A stretch of DNA of 51,204 nucleotides from Trueperaceae bacterium (GCA_020431825.1 JAGQHN010000027.1:1-51204); one strand, 5' to 3'; numbered from the stretch's first letter, positions 16,423 to 25,071 are shown. The notes: generated by a model from the letters alone, not told the origin. Numbers and translations are program-made.

Positions 16423-17979
16423 TCACTGTCCCAGGATGGCCTGTGCCAGGCTTTGTCTGACGTCTTCTATAACCAGGGGGTCTTTGGTCCAGGTGCGCCA
16501 ATCTTGCGCTGCCGGGCGAATAAGTTGTTTGAGCTGATTTTCTTGACCCCGGTCTCGCAGGATTTGCCCATACTCAAAATCGTCTACGCCTTCACGAAGC
16601 CACTTTAGTCTGAGAGAAGGAACCGGGTCGCTTTGCCCAATCTGCTCCCCTGGGTAAACCAGCATGCCTTCACCAGCGGGCCAGGTTGCTTCATTAGAGG
16701 TCACATCTCGCCATGGGTTTGCCTGCCACAGATTAACGCGCCAGTAGAGTAAGCCAGTTAAACCATAGCGCTGGTTTAAAAATCCCTGCATAATCCGGTA
16801 ATTCATAGGCATAAAGTCGATCCCCCATTTGGGGATATCATCAAGCTTCATAAGTGCGGTATAGCTCCAGGCTTCGCTTATAGCAAGTGCTTCATCCAAG
16901 ATAGCCTGGGCGTCTCGGTTTTCAACATAAAGCTCGGGTGAAAAAACCCAGATGTCTACGGCGCTACGACCATTACCATCATCAAAAAGTTGACGTTGTG
17001 GAAACATAACAACAAGTTGAGGCACGCCAGCCTCATGTAGATTGCGGCCCCAGGCTCTCATTTTATCGGTTATGTTGGAGCAGCGATCGATCTCGTCGGC
17101 AGAGTAATTATAGACCAGCAAATTATGCTGATAATTGGCCAACCTGGCTTTGATCTCTTCTACTGAAGGAGGATTATCAAATTGACAATCGATGTCAGAA
17201 TGTGCCCAAAAACGCAAATCGGCAGCATTGAGTCCGTCATTGGCAATGCGGTCAGCCTGCTCGTCAACGGGAGTATTACGAGGCATGAGTTTATGCTCGA
17301 GCAGCAGATCACGCATAGCTGGCGTTTTTTCATCCCATATAATAAAGCTCGACTTTAGGCTAGGCGTTTTTGGTAGGCTAAAATCCCAGACTTCAAGCTC
17401 AATGGTGCCCGTACTGGTTCCTTCAGCACTTTCCACGGTGTAACGGCTGGTGTAAAGGCCAGCAGGTGCATCTTCTGGAATAAAGACATCGACCCAGACT
17501 GGCTGATTTTGCCGAGCTTCTACGTTAAAGGGATGGGAAGGAATCTCAGCAGTGCCAGGGGCTTCAAAGGGAATAAGGGCGTCAGCATACCACCCTGCAC
17601 CTAGAGCACGGTTGCGGTTTACGGGGCTGCCTGCAAAGCCGCCACGATCAACATGAACATAATGTTCGCGGTAGAGCTTTGCGTCAGGTAAGCTGTAACC
17701 GGCTTCATGTTGAAAAGGGGAGACGGTGACCTGAACCGTATGTAAGCCGCCACTTGGTGCCCGTATGTTAAGTTGGAAGGCTTCGTATTCATTCCTGGCG
17801 GCACTTATCCGCGTGATGGTTCTGGAATCCAGGCTTTCCCATTCTCCCCTTGCCACTCTGTCCATACTCGAGAACGTCCAGGTTTTAGGACCAACGAAAT
17901 CTGGCTCGAGCACCACACAGGCAGCCAGAAATAACAAAACAAAAAAAGCTAGCGCAAGTTTGAATCCTGCTTGTTTCAT
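16423..17979 (-). CDS. Lipoprotein with DUF4091 (GH123-like) domain
   Basis: The 518-residue product starts with a lipoprotein signal peptide ending in LAAC (Cys21), so it is membrane anchored outside the cytoplasm. An N-terminal beta-sandwich (about 40-190, including RNEYEAFQLNIRAP and GLYTSRYTVESAEG) precedes a TIM-barrel-like region. The C-terminal part with YRIMQGFLNQRYGLTGLLYWRVNLW, GEGMLVYPG and SLRLKWLREGVDDFEYGQIL is the DUF4091 signature. This family is related to GH123 glycosidases acting on N-acetylgalactosaminides, but the substrate here is unknown. A short AGGAAG site precedes the ATG. It appears monocistronic. Confidence 0.8.
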   Translation of the reverse strand: MKQAGFKLALAFFVLLFLAACVVLEPDFVGPKTWTFSSMDRVARGEWESLDSRTITRISAARNEYEAFQLNIRAPSGGLHTVQVTVSPFQHEAGYSLPDAKLYREHYVHVDRGGFAGSPVNRNRALGAGWYADALIPFEAPGTAEIPSHPFNVEARQNQPVWVDVFIPEDAPAGLYTSRYTVESAEGTSTGTIELEVWDFSLPKTPSLKSSFIIWDEKTPAMRDLLLEHKLMPRNTPVDEQADRIANDGLNAADLRFWAHSDIDCQFDNPPSVEEIKARLANYQHNLLVYNYSADEIDRCSNITDKMRAWGRNLHEAGVPQLVVMFPQRQLFDDGNGRSAVDIWVFSPELYVENRDAQAILDEALAISEAWSYTALMKLDDIPKWGIDFMPMNYRIMQGFLNQRYGLTGLLYWRVNLWQANPWRDVTSNEATWPAGEGMLVYPGEQIGQSDPVPSLRLKWLREGVDDFEYGQILRDRGQENQLKQLIRPAAQDWRTWTKDPLVIEDVRQSLAQAILGQ

Positions 17980-18109
17980 TGGCTTCCTAAGCAGTTTGAC
18001 ATGGCGTTATCGTCAAACCTAACCTTGCCTAAGTCGGCAGAAGAAGTCAAGTTCAAAAGTGCTGAATTAATTACAGTAGCGTTAGACATGCGTTTAAGCT
18101 CCTTCTGCA

Positions 18110-19024
18110 TTAGTTGTTTCCTACATAAACTTCGCAGTCCACTGTCTTAAAATTTTCTTTAAACCCTGCTGAGGCGTAGAGATTTGTAGAAGCAGGGTTA
18201 TCAATTTCATGTAAGACAACTGCCTTTTCCATGCCAGCCTTTAGCATGCGCCGCATACCTTCATACACAAGTGCCTTTGTCAGACCACGCCTTTGAAAGT
18301 CTTTGTGACAGCCAACGGGTTCAAATAAACCGGACTTGCTTACAGGGTCAAGCCAGTAAAGGAGAAAGGCTGCAAAACGTCCGTCAGGGGCGACAACCAC
18401 TAACTCGTGGTTGATAGAAAATCCGGGAGTTCGCATGACTTTTAAGTAGTCCTCAGGTGTCCAGCTAGAGCCAAAAGAAGCATTATGAACTTCTGCGACT
18501 AAAGGGGCTTCATGTTCTCCAGCGACACTGCGTATGTGAAAGCCTTCCGGTAACACAGAGGCGGGTACAGGTATAGAGAGTTCCCTGAGCGTTTGTATAT
18601 AATTTGCTGGTTTAATCTCATAGCCAAGGCTTTCTAAGCAGTCAAGCGTTTTTTGATCAGACGCATTTATATTTGTTGTTAAGACGCGTTTATCTGGTGG
18701 ATTGTCTTTCATACGCTCACGCATTATGGCTTGACACTGATTGTGTAAAGCAGCATCCCAACCACTTTCGCTGTAGCCTGGATCAGTAATAAGCGTATAA
18801 CTTGCTGATTCTGCTTTTGAGAATTCGGCAAATGCGACAAGCCTATCTTGCTTTTCAAAAAGCCAAAAGTATTTGTTTAAGTCCGTTCCTCGGTAGCGGC
18901 TGCTCATGGCGTGAAGGATGTCACCCAGATGGTAATCACTGAAGTCTCTATCTAAAAAACACTGTCCAAGAAATTGCAATACTTTAGCTAAATCAGTTGG
19001 TATATAGGAACGCAGTTTTGGCAT
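18110..19024 (-). CDS. GNAT family N-acetyltransferase (two tandem GNAT folds)
   Basis: The 304-residue protein seems to contain two GNAT halves. The first (1-140) is poorly conserved. The second (about 160-300) has VVVAPDGRFAAFLLYW, then FEPVGCHKDFQRRGLTKAL, in which QRRGLT corresponds to the acetyl-CoA pyrophosphate-binding loop, and ends NLYASAGFKEN. The substrate is not predictable. No CTCGAG hexamer occurs in the gene, and only a weak purine stretch precedes the ATG. Neighbours on either side are unrelated. Confidence 0.75.
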   Translation of the reverse strand: MPKLRSYIPTDLAKVLQFLGQCFLDRDFSDYHLGDILHAMSSRYRGTDLNKYFWLFEKQDRLVAFAEFSKAESASYTLITDPGYSESGWDAALHNQCQAIMRERMKDNPPDKRVLTTNINASDQKTLDCLESLGYEIKPANYIQTLRELSIPVPASVLPEGFHIRSVAGEHEAPLVAEVHNASFGSSWTPEDYLKVMRTPGFSINHELVVVAPDGRFAAFLLYWLDPVSKSGLFEPVGCHKDFQRRGLTKALVYEGMRRMLKAGMEKAVVLHEIDNPASTNLYASAGFKENFKTVDCEVYVGNN

Positions 19025-19157
19025 GGTTACTTTCTTTAGGGTTTAGCAGATAGTCAAAAACAGCCTGGAGGCTCAAAAATAAAGTATGACACGGTGCAAT
19101 GTGAGCGATATTATGAGCCACTTCAATCTTCTTTAATGATTAGCTTTCAGGAACTGC

Positions 19158-19946
19158 TTAAGCGTAGACCTGACCTGGAATACGTTCATTTAAATACTGC
19201 TGAACGGCTTCCATAAAGAGCCTAAAGGGCGCAATTTGCTCTGGATAGCGCTCAAAGCTCATTTCGGGGTGCCACTGAACCCCTAACACCTTGCCGTCAC
19301 TGCTTTCTACTGCTTCTATAGTGTTATCGGCGGTTTTAGCGACACTTTTAAGATTGCTTCCTAAGCGATCGATTGCCTGATGATGGTAGGAATTGGTGCG
19401 AATGCTGGTTTTACCAAAGGCCCCAGCCAGCTTAGAATCAGGCTCGAGCACTACCGTATGAAATAAGCTACCGTCATTGTTTTGCTGCGCATGTTGATGT
19501 TTGTCCTCGAAGGCAGGTAAGTGCTGGATAAGGCTGCCCCCTTCGGCAACATTGATAGCCTGAATACCCCGGCAGATACCAAGGATGGGGATGCCCTTTT
19601 TACGGGCGGCGTGGTAACAGGCCAGCTCGAAGTTGTCTCTGGCTTCATCGACCATTCCTAAGCCCGGATGGGGCGCTTCATTAAACAAGACAGGGTCAAA
19701 ATCAACACCGCCACTTAAGAGCAGACCGTCTACCTGAGCAATATAGGCCGCGGCTTTTTCTGCACTTAAATTGGGCGCAAAAAAGGGGAGGCCGCCTACC
19801 TGGTTTATGGCTTCAGCATAGTTCATGCCGCCAATAGCGTCCATACGTTTGAGGCTAGATGAGCGAGTGCTCGAGCTGGTGCTTATAAGAATGCGAGCTG
19901 GTTGCATAAGCATCAGCTTAGCAAGTAGTGAAATTTTCGGATGCAT
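19158..19946 (-). CDS. Gamma-glutamyl-gamma-aminobutyrate hydrolase family (class I amidotransferase-like)
   Basis: The family cleaves gamma-glutamyl amide bonds, as PuuD does in putrescine breakdown. The 262-residue product shows the nucleophile in GICRGIQAINV, the catalytic His-Glu in GVQWHPE and the family segment LLLSGGVDFDP. Three ATGs compete (codons 1, 12 and 14) and none has a convincing ribosome binding site. The homology begins at about ARILISTSSS, so the true protein could be 13 residues shorter. No puu genes are nearby, so the substrate is open. Confidence 0.82.
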   Translation of the reverse strand: MHPKISLLAKLMLMQPARILISTSSSTRSSSLKRMDAIGGMNYAEAINQVGGLPFFAPNLSAEKAAAYIAQVDGLLLSGGVDFDPVLFNEAPHPGLGMVDEARDNFELACYHAARKKGIPILGICRGIQAINVAEGGSLIQHLPAFEDKHQHAQQNNDGSLFHTVVLEPDSKLAGAFGKTSIRTNSYHHQAIDRLGSNLKSVAKTADNTIEAVESSDGKVLGVQWHPEMSFERYPEQIAPFRLFMEAVQQYLNERIPGQVYA

Positions 19947-20097
19947 CTAATTGAACATAACTTAGAGCTATTGGCCTGACAAATAAGCTCATAAGTGTTT
20001 GGCACGAAATTTGCATTTTCTGTCTTGATGTTAAGGCTTGGTGCTTTCTTCCTATAAGCTGTTTTACCTTATGTTGGGCGCAAATTCGACTATAAAT

Positions 20098-20235
20098 GCT
20101 GAGTAAATTAACAACCTCCATTTATCTTTATGCACTGAGTAAGAGTTCCGAAAGTGAAAACAGGTCATGCTTTAGGTGCGCTCGACAGAGCGCGTGCATC
20201 CACTCCCCCGGGGTTTTCTCGGGGGCGTTTTATTT
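20098..20235 (+). ncRNA. Candidate small RNA or leader ending in a strong terminator
   Basis: A possible promoter -10 TATAAA lies at 20091-20096, though its -35 is weak. About 80 bases later there is a hairpin GCGCTC-GACA-GAGCGC (20178-20193), then a second GC-rich hairpin CCCCCG...CGGGGG (20205-20225) followed by TTTTATTT, a classic Rho-independent terminator. No plus-strand gene lies upstream that would need it, since the neighbouring gene points the other way. A 130-140 base transcript or an attenuator for the tiny ORFs downstream would explain the structure. I match it to no known RNA family. The rest of the gap from 19947 to 20327 shows nothing else. Confidence 0.4.
20204..20235 (+). terminator. 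Rho-independent terminator, plus strand, without an upstream gene
   Basis: A six-pair stem CCCCCG/CGGGGG, extendable by G-T pairs, is followed by a T-rich tract starting at 20228. It faces the plus direction. See the candidate small RNA that it would end. Confidence 0.7.
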
Positions 20236-20327
20236 GGCTATTAGCAGGGGTAGCAAAGGCGTTCAGACCTTTTTCAGGGGGACTTCTCTAGGATAAACGT
20301 GTGGAAAAAGGATGCAGGTTATGGAAT

Positions 20328-20468
20328 ATGAAAATCGGTTTCATTTTGCTGGCCCAAGTGATGTCATTTTGGGCTGGTGTCGAGCAGGCAAACTGGCATT
20401 TTTTGCTGGCCAGTCTACTTTTGGGAATAAGTGGCTATGTCGAAGATCGTCGCTACCGCTTGAGTTAG
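20328..20468 (+). CDS. Small hydrophobic protein (46 residues)
   Basis: An ATG at 20328 opens 46 codons that encode MKIGFILLAQVMSFW, a polar stretch, then HFLLASLLLGISGYVEDRR, followed by Arg-rich residues and a TAG. This is one or two membrane segments with a positive C-terminal end, as in small membrane proteins. The ribosome binding site is weak (TATGGA). It is followed 30 bases later by a second tiny hydrophobic ORF with a strong site, which raises the odds that both are translated. I know no family. Confidence 0.4.
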   Translation: MKIGFILLAQVMSFWAGVEQANWHFLLASLLLGISGYVEDRRYRLS

Positions 20469-20498
20469 TGGCGAGATTAAGAAAAAGGAGTTGAGAAA

Positions 20499-20588
20499 AT
20501 GCTTATAAGTGTTGCTATTTTAAGTTTTATTGTTGCAGGGTTGTTTGCCTTTTATCAGACTCTGGAATATCAACTTGCTGAAATCTAA
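20499..20588 (+). CDS. Tiny single-span membrane peptide (29 residues)
   Basis: GAAAAAGGAG lies eight bases before an ATG that opens 29 codons. They encode a hydrophobic span (MLISVAILSFIVAGLFAFY) and a short acidic tail ending AEI. The strong ribosome binding site and hydrophobic composition favour a real peptide over chance. It could be a regulatory membrane peptide or a toxin-like peptide; nothing decides between these. Confidence 0.4.
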   Translation: MLISVAILSFIVAGLFAFYQTLEYQLAEI

Positions 20589-20680
20589 GTTCTGGTCTAC
20601 AGTCTCTTTCTGGATAAGCACAATAGCTTGGTGAACAGATGAATGACTAAAAAAGACTCACATAAGTTTGAGCCAAACCA

Positions 20681-20723
20681 AAAAAACATTGCCCATAGCT
20701 TTAGACCAAAACTATGGGCAATG
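20681..20723 (-). terminator. Terminator of the pseudo-receiver gene
   Basis: A perfect 12-pair stem CATTGCCCATAG/CTATGGGCAATG with a 13-base loop ends, on the minus strand, in a run of T residues (seven). It lies just after the stop of the minus-strand gene. Confidence 0.85.
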
Positions 20724-20731
20724 CGAATGAG

Positions 20732-21034
20732 TTAGAGACTTGCAGTTACGGCTTGTCTGGCAAGAGCCATGAGCTGGCTGGGTCTAAAGGGCATTTTTAA
20801 GTGTGCGATGGACGGGATGGACTGAGTAGTACCTAGCTCGTCGTTTGAAAGCATAATGATAGGAACTTCTGATTGTTGGGGCAACGCCAGCACGTTTTCA
20901 TGCTTGCCGATCACAATAAGATCTGGCTGTTCAGTAGAAGTTTCATCTAATACCTCAAACCCCTCGAGCTCAAATTTGCGTTTGAGCGTTGAAAACATAT
21001 AAGGCTCAGTATCTAAAAATAGGATCTTGGGCAT
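20732..21034 (-). CDS. Stand-alone pseudo-receiver (REC-like) domain protein
   Basis: The 100-residue protein has the response-regulator receiver fold: KILFLDTEPYMFSTLKRKFELEGFEV matches the first strand and helix, PDLIVIG the third strand, PIIMLSND the fourth and HLKMPFRPSQLMALARQAV the Lys-Pro-Phe region and last helix. The phosphoacceptor Asp at the end of strand three is replaced by Gly (VIGKHE), and the acidic pair after strand one is reduced to a single Asp. It therefore probably cannot be phosphorylated and acts as a binding module. No kinase or output gene is adjacent. The APH-family gene lies 76 bases upstream on the same strand. Confidence 0.7.
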   Translation of the reverse strand: MPKILFLDTEPYMFSTLKRKFELEGFEVLDETSTEQPDLIVIGKHENVLALPQQSEVPIIMLSNDELGTTQSIPSIAHLKMPFRPSQLMALARQAVTASL

Positions 21035-21110
21035 TGTGATTACAGCTTACGAGAGAGACTGGGTTTTCGTCTGTGCTAGTTGACCATTCCTGTCTTTAAA
21101 ATTTCTGGTG

Positions 21111-22091
21111 TCAGGCGAAGGTTTTGCGGTAGCTCTCAAGCCTGTTCTCGAGCTTCCTGTCTAATTGGTGCGCCCATTCGGGACAGTGCTCAGTGTCAAG
21201 GTTTTCACGGGAACAGAGTATTTTTGTGAATTTCAGCAGATTTTCAAAGTGCAGGAAAAGAGAAAGAAAATCTAAGTCCTCACTTGGCAGAGCTTTAACC
21301 CTTTGATAACCTTTAAGAAATAGCTGAAAAGCCGAATTATCAAGCGTGATTTTTGTCGAACTATTATCAAATAAATCACTCAGGGCAGAGATAATGTCGG
21401 CAGCAAACCATGAATTCATACAGTCATCAAAATCAAGGATTTGCACATTGTTGCCTTGCCAAATAAGGTTATCAGGTTCGAAATCGTAGTGAATAAGTCC
21501 ATAGTTATCTGAAGAAACGGGTAAGCGGCTTAAGTCCTGCCTTAAGGTATGCGCAAAATGCAAGGCGCGTTGTTCAGTTTGAGGCAAAGACTCGCAGATC
21601 CAGGCTAGCTGGCTTTGCCAGGAAGGACGTAAGTTCGCGGGGTAGCTGCTTGATGCCTTGTGTAAGCCGCCCAATGCTGCTCCCCAGATGACCAGCTGTT
21701 CTTCAGAAAGTTCGTCCAGGTCATAGTGTTCACCAGTTAATCCTTCAAACACAACGGCATGAAAGACTCCCAGAGGACTCGAGACCTGTTCAAGGAGAGT
21801 TCCTGAAAGGGAGGGAACTGGTCTGGCAACTTTTAGGCCGCCAGCATCTAAAAAACGGATGAAGTTTAGTTCCTGCTCTATTTGTACTGCGTCTTTTTCC
21901 CTTGCAGAGCTAAATCTTAAAAAATAGGGTTGGTTTGCCATCTGGAAGCTAAAAACAAAATTGGAACTTGCTCGAAAAAAGCGAATGTCTTTTGGATTTG
22001 TGGTCCACCTGTTAAGCATGTCTTTTATCAGGTGGCTTGTGTCATTTGAAAGATAAGCCAGGACACGCCACATAAGATCTAAATTCATCAT
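21111..22091 (-). CDS. Aminoglycoside phosphotransferase (APH/choline kinase-like) family protein
   Basis: The 326-residue protein has the kinase-like fold with catalytic loop GLIHYDFEPDNLIW and metal-binding ILDFDDC near residue 210. The N-terminal lobe contains the expected strand FVFSFQMANQPYFLRFS. The family phosphorylates small molecules (aminoglycosides, homoserine, choline, methylthioribose). The substrate is unknown and resistance should not be assumed. The start is the ATG at 22091, because AGGTGA lies five bases before it and an in-frame GTG three codons earlier falls within that site. It may share a transcript with the pseudo-receiver gene downstream. Confidence 0.82.
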   Translation of the reverse strand: MMNLDLMWRVLAYLSNDTSHLIKDMLNRWTTNPKDIRFFRASSNFVFSFQMANQPYFLRFSSAREKDAVQIEQELNFIRFLDAGGLKVARPVPSLSGTLLEQVSSPLGVFHAVVFEGLTGEHYDLDELSEEQLVIWGAALGGLHKASSSYPANLRPSWQSQLAWICESLPQTEQRALHFAHTLRQDLSRLPVSSDNYGLIHYDFEPDNLIWQGNNVQILDFDDCMNSWFAADIISALSDLFDNSSTKITLDNSAFQLFLKGYQRVKALPSEDLDFLSLFLHFENLLKFTKILCSRENLDTEHCPEWAHQLDRKLENRLESYRKTFA

Positions 22092-22412
22092 TGGGTTCAC
22101 CTGTCAAAGCACAAAAAAGAACCAACATCTTTGTGGCTTTGCATTATCTGGAGAGACTGTTTTAAGTTTAAACCAGTGTTAAGAAAAGCCTAGCATATTT
22201 TCTTTTGGCAGAGGCCTTACTTTTGCTCAGAGCAGACAAAAAGGTCGATTATCATTTAAGGCTTTATAGCTGAACTTAGGTCCTCAGGGTTTTTAGACTG
22301 TAAGGACTGTAACGGGTGCCGAGGTCCTGACTTGCTAAGCTAAAACGCATGTCTATTTGGGTTTTGACCCTTCTAGCTCCCACGAACTCAGTTGCTAAAT
22401 TTGGAGACGAAG
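22092..22412. other. Divergent intergenic region with a 9-base tandem repeat
   Basis: This 321-base gap separates the divergent APH-family and ypdA genes and must hold both promoters, but I cannot place them with confidence. The only repeat is an immediate tandem copy, GACTGTAAG then GACTGTAAC, at 22296-22313. No riboswitch or RNA gene was recognised. Confidence 0.4.
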
Positions 22413-23417
22413 ATGTCACATATTCACTATGATTTGATTATTGTTGGGGCCGGTCCTATTGGTATAGAAGCCGGGATAAGGGCTAAGCGAGCAGGACTGA
22501 GCTATCTGATTTTGGAAAAAGGTTGCATTGTTAATGCGATTGCGCAGTACCCGACCTATATGACCTTTTTTACCACCTCTGAAAGGCTCGAGGTCGGTGG
22601 TCATCCGCTTATTACCGCCATAGATAAACCAACGCGCAAAGAAGCTTTAGACTATTACCGCAAGGTGGTTCACAATGAGCGGCTCGAGCTTAAAGCCTAT
22701 ACCGAAGTTACAGATATACGTAAAACGGCGCAGGGCTTTGAGCTGACTAGTGTAAATGACCGAGGGCAAAAAGAGTCCTGGCAGACCAGTAAAGTTGCGG
22801 TTGCAACTGGTTACTTCGATAACCCCAAATTTTTAAAGGTCCCAGGCGAAGATTTACCGAATGTCTCTCACTATTTTACCGAAGCGCATCCCTACTACAA
22901 CCGCCCAGTGACGATTATTGGTGCGGGGAGCAGTGCCGCTGACGCTGCACTTGATCTGTTTAAAGCGGGAGCCAAAGTTACCATGGTTCACCGCGGTGAA
23001 GATTTTCGTCACAGCCTTAAGTACTGGATTCGCCCCAATCTGGAAAACCGGGTAAAAGAAGGTTCTATCGTTGCGCATTTTAATAGCGTGGTTAAAGAGA
23101 TTAGCTCCGATGAAGTTGTCATTGAAAAGCAAGGGGAAATCATTCGGATACCAAGCGTTCAGACCTTTGCCTTGACCGGTTATTTTGCCAGCACCAGGTT
23201 GCTCGAGGCTGCAGGGGTAAGCATTAATGCCGAGGATTTTTCTGCGCAGCACAGTACTGATACCTTTGAGACGAACGTACCTGGCCTTTATGTTTTGGGG
23301 TCTGCTGGCTACGGCACTCGAACCAGCGATGTCTTTATTGAAAATGGACTTGTCCATGTCGAAAAAGCCATGAAGGATATTGTGGCAAAGAGCAGGCTCG
23401 AGCCGCAGAAGGTTTAG
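22413..23417 (+). CDS. ypdA: YpdA family bacillithiol disulfide reductase
   Basis: YpdA is an FAD-dependent NADPH oxidoreductase that reduces oxidised bacillithiol in the bacillithiol/bacilliredoxin redox pathway of Firmicutes and Deinococcota. The 334-residue product has the FAD-binding IIVGAGPIGIEA at the N-terminus, the family segments YPTYMTFFTTSERLE and GGHPLI, a second dinucleotide-binding IIGAGSSAADAAL near 160, and a C-terminal LYVLGSAGYGTRTSDVFIENG. There is no CxxC motif, as expected for YpdA. The start at ATG 22413 is supported by GGAG about seven bases upstream; an earlier in-frame TTG is unlikely. Confidence 0.88.
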   Translation: MSHIHYDLIIVGAGPIGIEAGIRAKRAGLSYLILEKGCIVNAIAQYPTYMTFFTTSERLEVGGHPLITAIDKPTRKEALDYYRKVVHNERLELKAYTEVTDIRKTAQGFELTSVNDRGQKESWQTSKVAVATGYFDNPKFLKVPGEDLPNVSHYFTEAHPYYNRPVTIIGAGSSAADAALDLFKAGAKVTMVHRGEDFRHSLKYWIRPNLENRVKEGSIVAHFNSVVKEISSDEVVIEKQGEIIRIPSVQTFALTGYFASTRLLEAAGVSINAEDFSAQHSTDTFETNVPGLYVLGSAGYGTRTSDVFIENGLVHVEKAMKDIVAKSRLEPQKV

Positions 23418-23488
23418 CTGCATCCTACTTTGGGGGGAGGTTAGCTTAATAAAAGCTTTATAGACTTGACCTTAACTAAGGAGAGTTT

Positions 23489-24007
23489 ATGTTAAGTCGT
23501 CAAAATGCAGTTGTTGCCCTTCTTTTTATTGCAGCCGGTTTGTTACTTAGTCTAGGAAGCTATATTAATCTGTCGCACTATGCCTGGCCTTTTGCCATCA
23601 TCCTGCCAGGGGTTTTTCTGTTTACCTTAACGTTTATGCTGGAAAAAGCTGGGCGTATTTTTTCTATTCCAGCAATGCTAGTAACGACGACGGGGTTTAT
23701 TTTGCTTGGTCAACTTATTTCAGGCTATTTTGCATCCTGGGCTTATGCCTGGACCCTATTGGTGAGTGCCGTAGGCTTAGGCGCCATGCTTCAGGGACAT
23801 ATGGGCTCGAGTGACGCGATGATACGTTTTGGCTCGAGGGCACTTGTTGCCGGTCTTATAGCCTTTGTTATTTTTGCCTTTGTCTTTGAGCTTTTCATTT
23901 TTGCTCACTGGACTCAGGGCATTTGGGGCAGTATCATCCTTCCTGTCGCACTTATAAGTCTGGGCCTTCTTTTCTGGAAATCAACACCTAGCCCTGGCGA
24001 AATTTAG
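23489..24007 (+). CDS. Small multi-pass membrane protein, unknown function
   Basis: The 172-residue protein consists of about five hydrophobic spans with short loops and a small C-terminal tail. I do not recognise a domain. AAGGAGAG lies six bases before the ATG. It starts 71 bases after ypdA in the same direction and may be in its operon. The ATG leader contains CCTTA-AC-TAAGG, which includes the ribosome binding site and is probably coincidental. Confidence 0.65.
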   Translation: MLSRQNAVVALLFIAAGLLLSLGSYINLSHYAWPFAIILPGVFLFTLTFMLEKAGRIFSIPAMLVTTTGFILLGQLISGYFASWAYAWTLLVSAVGLGAMLQGHMGSSDAMIRFGSRALVAGLIAFVIFAFVFELFIFAHWTQGIWGSIILPVALISLGLLFWKSTPSPGEI

Positions 24008-24203
24008 ATTAAGTCTCCTGCTGGGTCTAAAAAGGCTCCTTACAAAGCCATATTCAAACTGGAAAAAATGAAAACGACGCCAGATATTTTCATGGAATTC
24101 ATTCTGGGGCATATATGCTCACCCCATTGCTTTGTCACAAACCTGTGAGGTTTTTGACTCAAAGCCAAATCAGTGCTTGTTAGATTGTGCCAGGTGATTG
24201 GGA

Positions 24204-25067
24204 ATGAATAAATGGATACTACGTGTGGCTGCACTCCTTTTGTGTATAGCCTTGGGACTAGGTGTGGCGCAGGAGACCACCGGAGATACCGCGACGGACG
24301 AAGGTTTTAGCGGAACTGGAGAAGGCAGCGAGTTTCTTGTCTTAGCCGAACTGGCTCTGGGGGCAGGCTGGCCCGGATATCAGTTATACAACGTAAATTT
24401 CGCTTTTCAAAAAGATGTCTTTGGCCTGAATTTTAGAACATCATGGACGGAAGCAGGACCCTACGTTTCTCTAGCGGGGCGCTATTTTACCCCAATTCCT
24501 ATTCCTGCTCCGACTTTTGTAAGCGCTGGGGGCGGATACTTTGCCGGGTCGCCTGTTGGTTTTGCAACTTTTGGGGCGCAGATTCCCTTTGGTTTAGAAA
24601 GTCCCTTTATGGCAACTGTTGAGGCTGGAGGCTCGGTTTCAACGAATTTTAGCGGCGATGTTGAATTTTTGCCTATGGTAAGTCTGACAGTTGGCTATAC
24701 CTTCTTTTTAGATACAACCCCTTTGACCGAAGAAGAAAAGCTGGCCAGGGAATTGGCAAGAGACCGGCCTGCGGGTTGTACGGTTACTGAGCCAGATTAC
24801 TCGACCTTGGGCTCTACCTTTAGTCGTCGCCTCGACGCTGAGATTAAAAAAGCCAAAGTCAAGTATGCAGGTGTTTACAGCAGCCCTAGTTACAGTGTGA
24901 AATGGACCAGTAAAGAAGAAAGTGAAGGCAAAGCGGTTTGGAAAGGCACGTGGACAGGGTCAGCCAAGGAAGTCCTAACGGGAAACACTATCAGTGGCAG
25001 TGGTACCGTTGAAGTGAAGTTTAACTGGAATGGCTGTAATTGGAGTCTAAGTTACTCGTTAAATTAA
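24204..25067 (+). CDS. Secreted or outer-membrane protein, unknown function
   Basis: The 287-residue product begins with a signal peptide (MNKWILRVAALLLCIALGLGVAQ). Residues about 40-180 alternate in beta-barrel fashion with many Gly and aromatic residues (LGAGWPGYQLYNVNFAF, GPYVSLAGRYF, SLTVGYTFFL). The last 100 residues form a separate domain with two cysteines that could form a disulfide. The ATG at 24204 is chosen because AGGTGA precedes it; an in-frame TTG two codons earlier is less likely. The gene has no CTCGAG. Family unknown. Confidence 0.6.
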   Translation: MNKWILRVAALLLCIALGLGVAQETTGDTATDEGFSGTGEGSEFLVLAELALGAGWPGYQLYNVNFAFQKDVFGLNFRTSWTEAGPYVSLAGRYFTPIPIPAPTFVSAGGGYFAGSPVGFATFGAQIPFGLESPFMATVEAGGSVSTNFSGDVEFLPMVSLTVGYTFFLDTTPLTEEEKLARELARDRPAGCTVTEPDYSTLGSTFSRRLDAEIKKAKVKYAGVYSSPSYSVKWTSKEESEGKAVWKGTWTGSAKEVLTGNTISGSGTVEVKFNWNGCNWSLSYSLN

Positions 25068-25071
25068 GGAC

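Noticed and set aside
20096-20296. A 66-codon open frame across the candidate small RNA.
   Set aside because: It runs through both hairpins and the terminator, has no ribosome binding site and has no family-like sequence.
23470-23484. CCTTA-AC-TAAGG upstream of the membrane protein at 23489 looks like a third copy of the recA/DUF4132 palindrome.
   Set aside because: The centre is 2 bases instead of 5, and the right arm is the ribosome binding site, so it is probably coincidence.
24139-24160. AAACCT-GTG-AGGTTT followed by T residues as a terminator for the membrane protein at 23489-24007.
   Set aside because: The stem is short with only a three-base loop and lies about 130 bases past the stop; too weak to list.
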